A stretch of DNA of 11,044 nucleotides from Chloroflexota bacterium (lineage in GTDB: Bacteria; Chloroflexota; Anaerolineae; B4-G1; SLSP01), in NCBI GenBank assembly GCA_022707725.1, contig JAKJAB010000085.1, forward strand, positions 1 through 11,044, given 5' to 3'. The position numbers were made by a program, and so were the translations under genes. Under the pieces are notes generated by a model. That model did not search any database. It was not told the DNA's origin and worked only from the letters and a program-made list of their open reading frames with translations. Shown piece after piece: positions 6,341 to 11,044 of this stretch (positions are counted from its first letter, which is position 1; each line of letters begins with the position of its first letter).

Positions 6341-7543
6341 ATGAATCCGTTAGCCATGCTCTTAGCCGCCGGTATCCCGGCCATTTTCTTGCTGATTATC
6401 TACACGCAAGACCTGTACGCCTCGCGCACGTTCCGGCTGGTGCTCATCTGCTTCGCGTGGGGCGCGCTCGGCGGCGTGGGATTGTCCTACCTTTTCAATA
6501 CCTACGTCGCTTACCCTACCATCCGTAAACTTGGCTGGGATATGCTCCTGCTGTACGTGCTCTTCGCGCCCATCGCCGAAGAATTGATCAAGTCGCTCAT
6601 CCTGTTGTACGTTTCGCGCAGAGCGGAATTCACGTACTTCGTGGATGGCGCGATCTATGGGTTTGCCTCCGGCATCGGCTTCTCCATCGCTGAGAACTTC
6701 CTGTACCTGAGCCAGAATCCGCGCATGGGGATCGCCCTGGCGGTATCGCGCGCCTTTTCGACATGTTTGATGCACGGCGCAGCCGCCGGCCTGGTGGGCA
6801 TCGCCATCGGGCGCGTCCGCTTCCAGCACAAGGGACGCCGAAGCCTGGGACTGATAGCCGGCTGGATTGCCGCAATGGCCCTCCACGCGCTCTTCAATGT
6901 CATCGCGCGATCCGAGGCGCTGCCACGTGCACTCCAAGGGATCTTCCCCATCGGCATCGGCTTTGCCGGTGTGGGTCTCATCGCCTACGTCATCTCGTTA
7001 GGACTACGTGAACAAAAGCAGTGGCTCGCAGACACACTCGACCTTAAGGTCGGCGTCACCGGGGCCGAGGTGCGCGCCGCGCAGGCGTACAGTTCACTAG
7101 AAGAGATGCTCGAACCCATCACCAAACAATTCCCGCAGAAAACCGAGCAGGTGATGGCGCTCGTGCTGCGCCAGGCACAGTTGGGGATCAAACGCAAAGT
7201 TCAGGAAAAACTGGACGATCACAAACAGAAGGATCAACTGGCGCAGGAAATCGAGCAGATGCAGGCGGAAATGGAACAACTCCGCAAGGCCATCGGCCCC
7301 TACGTGATGACGTTCGTGCGCAGCGTGTTCCCCACAGGCGAACTGAATGTCTGGTCGCGCATGGAACTGGTCGCCGCGCAGACAGGCCCGGCGGACGTGC
7401 AAAAGTGGGCCAGGATGTTGACGGCGCCTCAACCCGGAGCGTCTCAGGACGGAACCTCCGCTACGTCGACAGACGCGCCGAAGCGCAGCCTCTTTGGCAC
7501 AATCCAGGCCCAGGCGGATAAATCAACAAACACCCAGTCTTGA
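6341..7543 (+). CDS. PrsW-family intramembrane (glutamic-type) protease with C-terminal coiled-coil tail
   Basis: The protein has 400 residues; the ATG lies 22 bases after the winged-helix stop, with only a weak GGCGG (6327-6331) upstream. About seven membrane segments occupy residues 5-222. The conserved acid and histidine motifs of the PrsW family (MEROPS M82, related to Rce1/CPBP proteases) are all present inside them: E80-E81-L-I-K84, the segment around GFSIAEN with E118/N119, His145 (LMHGAAAG) and His182/Asn186 (LHALFN). The best-known member, Bacillus PrsW, makes the first cut in an anti-sigma factor. No sigma/anti-sigma pair is visible here, so the substrate is unknown; a single-pass or signalling protein such as the adjacent receptor is a possible but untested target. 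Unlike the short classical PrsW (about 220 residues), this one adds about 175 cytoplasmic residues, including a coiled coil at about 285-320 (KVQEKLDDHKQKDQLAQEIE, then QMQAEMEQLRKAI) and a Ser/Thr/Pro-rich end, suggesting a docking or oligomerisation arm. Confidence 0.85.
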   Translation: MNPLAMLLAAGIPAIFLLIIYTQDLYASRTFRLVLICFAWGALGGVGLSYLFNTYVAYPTIRKLGWDMLLLYVLFAPIAEELIKSLILLYVSRRAEFTYFVDGAIYGFASGIGFSIAENFLYLSQNPRMGIALAVSRAFSTCLMHGAAAGLVGIAIGRVRFQHKGRRSLGLIAGWIAAMALHALFNVIARSEALPRALQGIFPIGIGFAGVGLIAYVISLGLREQKQWLADTLDLKVGVTGAEVRAAQAYSSLEEMLEPITKQFPQKTEQVMALVLRQAQLGIKRKVQEKLDDHKQKDQLAQEIEQMQAEMEQLRKAIGPYVMTFVRSVFPTGELNVWSRMELVAAQTGPADVQKWARMLTAPQPGASQDGTSATSTDAPKRSLFGTIQAQADKSTNTQS

Positions 7544-7545
7544 AA

Positions 7546-7583
7546 ACCCTTACGAAGGTTTGAATTGCAGCCTTCGTAAGGGT
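7546..7583 (+). terminator. Perfect 13-bp inverted repeat after the protease gene (terminator or operator)
   Basis: ACCCTTACGAAGG (7546-7558) is the exact reverse complement of CCTTCGTAAGGGT (7571-7583), with a 12-base loop that may tighten by one G-U and one T-A pair. It begins two bases after the protease stop codon. On the + strand no T-run follows (ACAGAGATACC comes next); the only T-run flanking it reads on the opposite strand (TTTT opposite 7543-7546). It may be a U-tract-less terminator or attenuator, an RNA-stabilising 3' hairpin, or a protein-binding palindrome controlling the cyclase gene 12 bases further on. The hairpin itself is certain; the role is not. Confidence 0.6.
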
Positions 7584-7588
7584 ACAGA
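7560..7588 (+). promoter_or_regulatory. Weak candidate promoter for the cyclase gene, inside the inverted repeat
   Basis: TTGAAT (7560-7565) and TACAGA (7583-7588) are separated by 17 bases. Transcription would start at about 7594-7595, on the GTG start codon of the cyclase, which has no good Shine-Dalgarno, so a leaderless message would fit. The -10 match is poor and the elements lie in the loop and 3' arm of the hairpin, so this is only a candidate. Confidence 0.25.
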
Positions 7589-7594
7589 GATACC

Positions 7595-10500
7595 GTGAGC
7601 GCGAGTGATGATTGCATGGGCCAGGCCAGGGACAACCTTGACACAAAAGACGCGGCGGCGCCGGATGCTCTGGTGCTGCCGCCCAACCTCGACGCCTACT
7701 TGCCCGAGAAACTCCGGCTTCCCCTCCACGAACTGCGCTTCAACCGGCGTGCGTGGTTCAACGCTCTGAATCACCTGCGCTCACTGCGCTATCTGCTCTC
7801 GACTTACATCCCCAGTCACCTCGCGCAGGCTATACTGCGCCATCCCGTCGCCGGGCAGCCCTCCGGCGAATGGCTCGAGGGCAGCCTGCTTTTCTCCGAT
7901 GTCAGCGGGTTCACTGCCCTCTCCGAACGCCTGGCGCACCAAGGCCAGGAAGGCCCGGAACAACTCACCTGCGCCATCAATGCCTACTTCGAGCGCATGC
8001 TCGACATCCTCGCCTGGTCGGGCGGCATCCTCCTCAAATTCGCGGGCGACGCGCTGCTTGTGTACTTCCCCGCCGACCCAAACAGCGCACACGTGGCCTG
8101 GGCCGTGCGCGCCGGGCAGCGAATGATGCGCGCGATGGACGAGTTCTCCGCCATCCCCACGGCCCTCGGCGATGTGGCGCTCAAGATGAAGGTCGGCGTC
8201 AGCACCGGGCGTTTCGCCGCGTTGAGTGTCGGTTCCGCCAAACGCATGGAATACGTGCTCCTCGGCGATCCCATGACGCGCGTGATGGGCGCTGAAGGCG
8301 CAGCGACTGCCGGGCAAATCGTCGTCGATACCGCGACCTTTACCCAACTGACCCCCACGGTGTTTGCCGATCTCGGCAATGGCTTCTACGCGGTGGAAGA
8401 AGAACCCGGCGAGACGCTCGGTGATTTCGAAATCCGCGCGGAAACAGGCCACGCGCGTTCCGTCGAAGGCAGCAGCTTCACCCGCGCAGAGATGGCGGCG
8501 GACATGCGACGTCTCGTCGACCAAATCGCGGCGCTAACGCCCTACCTGCCCCACCCTCTGGTCGAACGCATCATCGACGCCGCCGGGCAGCGCCGCATCG
8601 AGAGCGAATACCGGCTGACGGTCGTGCTGTTCACCAATGTCACCGGCTTCGAAAGCTTGCTCCCGGCAACATCCACTGACGATGCTGCGCTCGACCCTAT
8701 CACCCGGCTGTTGAGCGAGTACTTCGACGCCTATCACACCATCGTCGCGCGCTACGATGGCGTGATCACCCGCATCGACCCCTACAGCAAAGGCTCGAAA
8801 GTTCTCATCCTATTCGGCGCGCCCGTGGCCCACGAGGACGATCCCGAACGCGGTACGCGGGCCGCTTTGGAAATGATGGCGGAACTGGCGGCGCTCAACG
8901 CGCGCTGGCGGTACGACACGCCCATCATCCAGCAGCGCACCGGCATCACTCACGGGCTGACCTTCGCGGGGCAGGCCGGGGCCGCCACCCGTCGCGAATA
9001 CACCGCCATGGGCGACGACGTGAACCTCGCGGCGCGGCTGATGTCGGCGGGGACGCCGGGCCAAATATTACTCGCGCCGTCGGTTTACGCAAAGGTCGCG
9101 GCGCGGTTCGCCATCACCGCGCTGCCCGCCATCCGCGTCAAAGGCAAGACCGACCCTATCCCCATCTACCAGGTAGACGGCCTCGCCGAAGAGAACCCGC
9201 TAACCAGCCGTTTACGAGATCTCGCCCCACCCTTCGGACGTGAGACGGAACTCGCGGCGGCGCTCGAACTGGCGAATAACGCGCTCGCCGGTCACGGGAT
9301 ACGGTTGACGCTGCGCGGCCCCGCGGGCATCGGCAAGAGCCACCTGGCCTACACCCTGGCGGCCCACGCACTGGCAAAGGGCGCGCAGGCCGTCCTGGTC
9401 GAATGTCACGCCTACGCCGCCGAGACGCCTTATCACGTCTGGACGTCGCTATTACACACATTCGCCGGCTTCACGGCAGACGAGAACCTGCAACAACGCA
9501 GCGACAAACTCTACACGTGGCTGACCGACCTGGGCATGACCGATAGCCGCACTACCGATGCGCTGTACATCCTACTCGGCCTGAAAAACCCACACCCGCC
9601 GTCCTTCATCCCGGCCCCGGCGCGGGAGGCGGAGGCGCCGACCGCTGTCAAACCGCCAGCGCGCGCGGGCTTCTTCGCACAACTAGGGCAGAAAATGACC
9701 GACGCGCCCACCAAACCACGCGAGGGGCCGCCCGCATCGAACCTCTGGAAGCTGGCGCAGGAACGACAGGAAGCCGAGCGGCTAAAATCCGGCAGCGGCC
9801 CAATGTGGCAGCGGCTCGAAGCGCGCGTCACCGCCCGCGAGCGAGAACGCCTCTTCGCCGCCGCCAGCGCCCTCGTGGAACGCCTGGCGCAGCGCAGCCC
9901 GCTCGTGCTGCTTGTGGAAAACGCGCAATGGATGGACACGCTGTCCCAGGCATTGCTCGACGATCTGCAAACGCGCATCGGCGCATGGTCCGTGCTGATC
10001 GTGTTGGCGCAGCGCACAGAAGACGAGGCCGCAGATGCCATAGACGCGAACACGCTCACCCTGCGTCCCCTGGATGAAACCGGCACGTGCGCTCTGGTCA
10101 CACACATGCTACAGTCCGAAGGGAGCACCGGCATTGCGGCGCTTTGCCAGAGCATCCACCGGCACAGCCAAGGTAACCCGCTTTTCATCGAAGAAATCGT
10201 CCGCTGGATACAGCGTACCGGGCGGACGACGCCCGACGCGGTCGAAGCCGGCCTACGCAGTTCGGATGTGCTGCAAGAACTCATCATCAGCCGCGTGGAC
10301 AGCCTCCCGTACAGCGAGCGGGTCGCTGCCAAAGATGCCTCGATTGTCGGCGACGACTTCCACGCCAGTGACCTCGCGCCGCTGCAGAACGCCGGCGCCG
10401 ATGACGCGCACCTCACCGCATCATTGACCGGGTTAGAGTCGGCGCAGATGGTACTGCAAACGTCGCCCGCCGACGTCCACTACGCCTTTCGCCAGACGCT

Positions 10501-11044
10501 CGCCCGCGAGTTCATCTACAACAGCCAGCCTTTCGACAAGCGCCGCACGCAGCACGCGCGCCTGGCCGAATATCTGGAACGGCGGCACGCCTCAGTCCTC
10601 GCCGCCTACGCCGAACTGCTGGCCTACCACTATGCGGCGGCGCAGCGCTGGCTCTCGGCGGCACACTACCTGATCCTCTCAGGCGACAAGGCGCGGCAAC
10701 GGTACGCTATGCCTCAGGCCGCGACCTGCTACCGGCGCGCGCTGGACATGCTCGATCGACTACCAGCCAAACCGATCCTGTCTGAAATCACCACTCAGAA
10801 AGTCCACGCCCACACGGGACTTGGCGATGTCGCCTTGCTGGCCGGCGATTTCGCGGCAGCGGCAACCCATTACAGCGCCGCCCGGCAGATTTCTGCGCCG
10901 GAGGCGCCTGCTATGCTACTCGTCAAACTGGCGCAGGCGCTGCTCACACAGGGGCAGGCTGAAACAGCGGAAGCGTGCGCGCGGGAGGCGTGGTCGCTAT
11001 CGCCGGTCGGTGAGGATTTGGCCGCAAGCAGCACCCTCGCCTGG
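7595..11044 (+). CDS. Soluble-adenylyl-cyclase-like protein: two class III cyclase domains, P-loop ATPase, helical repeats; 3' partial
   Basis: The frame is open for 1150 codons and runs off the right edge. The start is uncertain: GTG 7595 (no good SD) or ATG 7616. Cyclase domain 1 (about 95-270) has FSDVSGFT at 100-107 with metal-binding Asp102, Lys148 and Asp152 (LLKFAGDALL), but its GDPMTRVMG (224-232) lacks the catalytic Asn and Arg (Thr228, Gly232). Cyclase domain 2 (about 340-530) is the reverse: Asn348 and Ser401 replace the metal Asp residues, yet Lys399 (YSKGSK), Thr470 and GDDVNLAAR with Asn477 and Arg481 remain. One composite site is expected, making cAMP from ATP. Thr470 in place of Asp is the class IIIb sign seen in bicarbonate-responsive cyclases. 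A P-loop, GPAGIGKS at 575-582, and a Walker-B-like LLVENAQWMD around 772-781 (Glu775, then Asn776 where Asp is usual) belong to a STAND/AAA-like ATPase; a Pro/Ala-rich stretch at about 663-717 interrupts it. Helical, TPR-like repeats start near residue 1000. The order C1-C2-NTPase-TPR is that of human ADCY10. There is no membrane segment, so it should be cytosolic. Bicarbonate control is inferred. Confidence 0.88.
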   Translation, partial: MSASDDCMGQARDNLDTKDAAAPDALVLPPNLDAYLPEKLRLPLHELRFNRRAWFNALNHLRSLRYLLSTYIPSHLAQAILRHPVAGQPSGEWLEGSLLFSDVSGFTALSERLAHQGQEGPEQLTCAINAYFERMLDILAWSGGILLKFAGDALLVYFPADPNSAHVAWAVRAGQRMMRAMDEFSAIPTALGDVALKMKVGVSTGRFAALSVGSAKRMEYVLLGDPMTRVMGAEGAATAGQIVVDTATFTQLTPTVFADLGNGFYAVEEEPGETLGDFEIRAETGHARSVEGSSFTRAEMAADMRRLVDQIAALTPYLPHPLVERIIDAAGQRRIESEYRLTVVLFTNVTGFESLLPATSTDDAALDPITRLLSEYFDAYHTIVARYDGVITRIDPYSKGSKVLILFGAPVAHEDDPERGTRAALEMMAELAALNARWRYDTPIIQQRTGITHGLTFAGQAGAATRREYTAMGDDVNLAARLMSAGTPGQILLAPSVYAKVAARFAITALPAIRVKGKTDPIPIYQVDGLAEENPLTSRLRDLAPPFGRETELAAALELANNALAGHGIRLTLRGPAGIGKSHLAYTLAAHALAKGAQAVLVECHAYAAETPYHVWTSLLHTFAGFTADENLQQRSDKLYTWLTDLGMTDSRTTDALYILLGLKNPHPPSFIPAPAREAEAPTAVKPPARAGFFAQLGQKMTDAPTKPREGPPASNLWKLAQERQEAERLKSGSGPMWQRLEARVTARERERLFAAASALVERLAQRSPLVLLVENAQWMDTLSQALLDDLQTRIGAWSVLIVLAQRTEDEAADAIDANTLTLRPLDETGTCALVTHMLQSEGSTGIAALCQSIHRHSQGNPLFIEEIVRWIQRTGRTTPDAVEAGLRSSDVLQELIISRVDSLPYSERVAAKDASIVGDDFHASDLAPLQNAGADDAHLTASLTGLESAQMVLQTSPADVHYAFRQTLAREFIYNSQPFDKRRTQHARLAEYLERRHASVLAAYAELLAYHYAAAQRWLSAAHYLILSGDKARQRYAMPQAATCYRRALDMLDRLPAKPILSEITTQKVHAHTGLGDVALLAGDFAAAATHYSAARQISAPEAPAMLLVKLAQALLTQGQAETAEACAREAWSLSPVGEDLAASSTLAW

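Noticed and set aside
7753..8524. Open frames on both strands over the first cyclase domain
   Set aside because: Their products are Arg/Pro/His-rich with no family features, while the frame starting at 7595 gives a clear class III cyclase domain through the same bases.
9511..10416. Long open frame on the - strand (301 codons)
   Set aside because: It lies wholly opposite the ATPase part of the cyclase protein, has low-complexity Ser/Arg/Cys-rich composition and no recognisable domain. It is a by-product of GC-rich codon use.
1..11044. CRISPR arrays, tRNA or rRNA genes, insertion sequences, attachment sites
   Set aside because: No regularly spaced repeats, no cloverleaf or rRNA-like stretches, and no transposase or integrase frames were seen. 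The gaps between genes total only a few hundred bases and are accounted for by promoters, SD sites and the hairpin.

Overview
The window is about 11 kb of GC-rich, densely packed bacterial DNA in which every supported gene lies on the + strand. The gene content suggests a filamentous or multicellular-type bacterium of the Chloroflexota (Anaerolineae/Chloroflexia-like), with a cyanobacterial flavour: a cyanobacterial-type acyl-ACP-reductase-like enzyme, a lipoprotein family-5 solute-binding protein, a HAMP-GAF receptor with no enzymatic output, an orphan ParA-like ATPase and a tandem class III cyclase fused to an ATPase/TPR region. The assignment is an inference from gene content and base composition; there is no rRNA or marker gene to prove it.

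Layout. (1) 3-1019: the 3' part of an acyl-ACP-reductase-like NAD(P)-dependent enzyme whose start lies off the left edge. (2) 1016-4912: a promoter directly after that gene drives a two-gene unit, a family-5 solute-binding lipoprotein and a two-TM receptor with a duplicated extracytoplasmic helical module, HAMP, GAF and a coiled-coil tail. These overlap by four bases and are probably translationally coupled. No ABC permease or ATPase genes are present. (3) 4919-7543: a consensus-like promoter drives four tightly spaced genes: a ParA/MinD-like ATPase with Arg in place of the signature Lys, a 71-residue zinc-binding protein, a 110-residue winged-helix protein, and a PrsW-type membrane protease with a long cytoplasmic coiled-coil tail. 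(4) 7546-7583: a perfect 13-bp inverted repeat follows the protease stop codon. (5) 7595 to the right edge: a very large protein, 1150 residues visible, with two class III cyclase domains, a STAND-like P-loop ATPase and a helical repeat (TPR-like) region. This is the architecture of mammalian soluble adenylyl cyclase.

How it may work together (inference). An orphan binding protein and its coupled GAF receptor could sense an extracellular or periplasmic ligand. The ParA-like ATPase, zinc protein, winged-helix protein and membrane protease look like a signalling or localisation operon rather than a plasmid-partition locus, because no ParB or parS candidate is visible. The cyclase would add a cyclic-nucleotide output. 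The two cyclase domains are reciprocally degenerate: domain 1 keeps the metal-binding Asp residues and domain 2 keeps the Lys/Thr/Asn/Arg residues, so one composite active site is expected. The most unusual parts of the window are this soluble-AC-like enzyme and the ParA(R)-zinc finger-winged helix-PrsW operon beside it.
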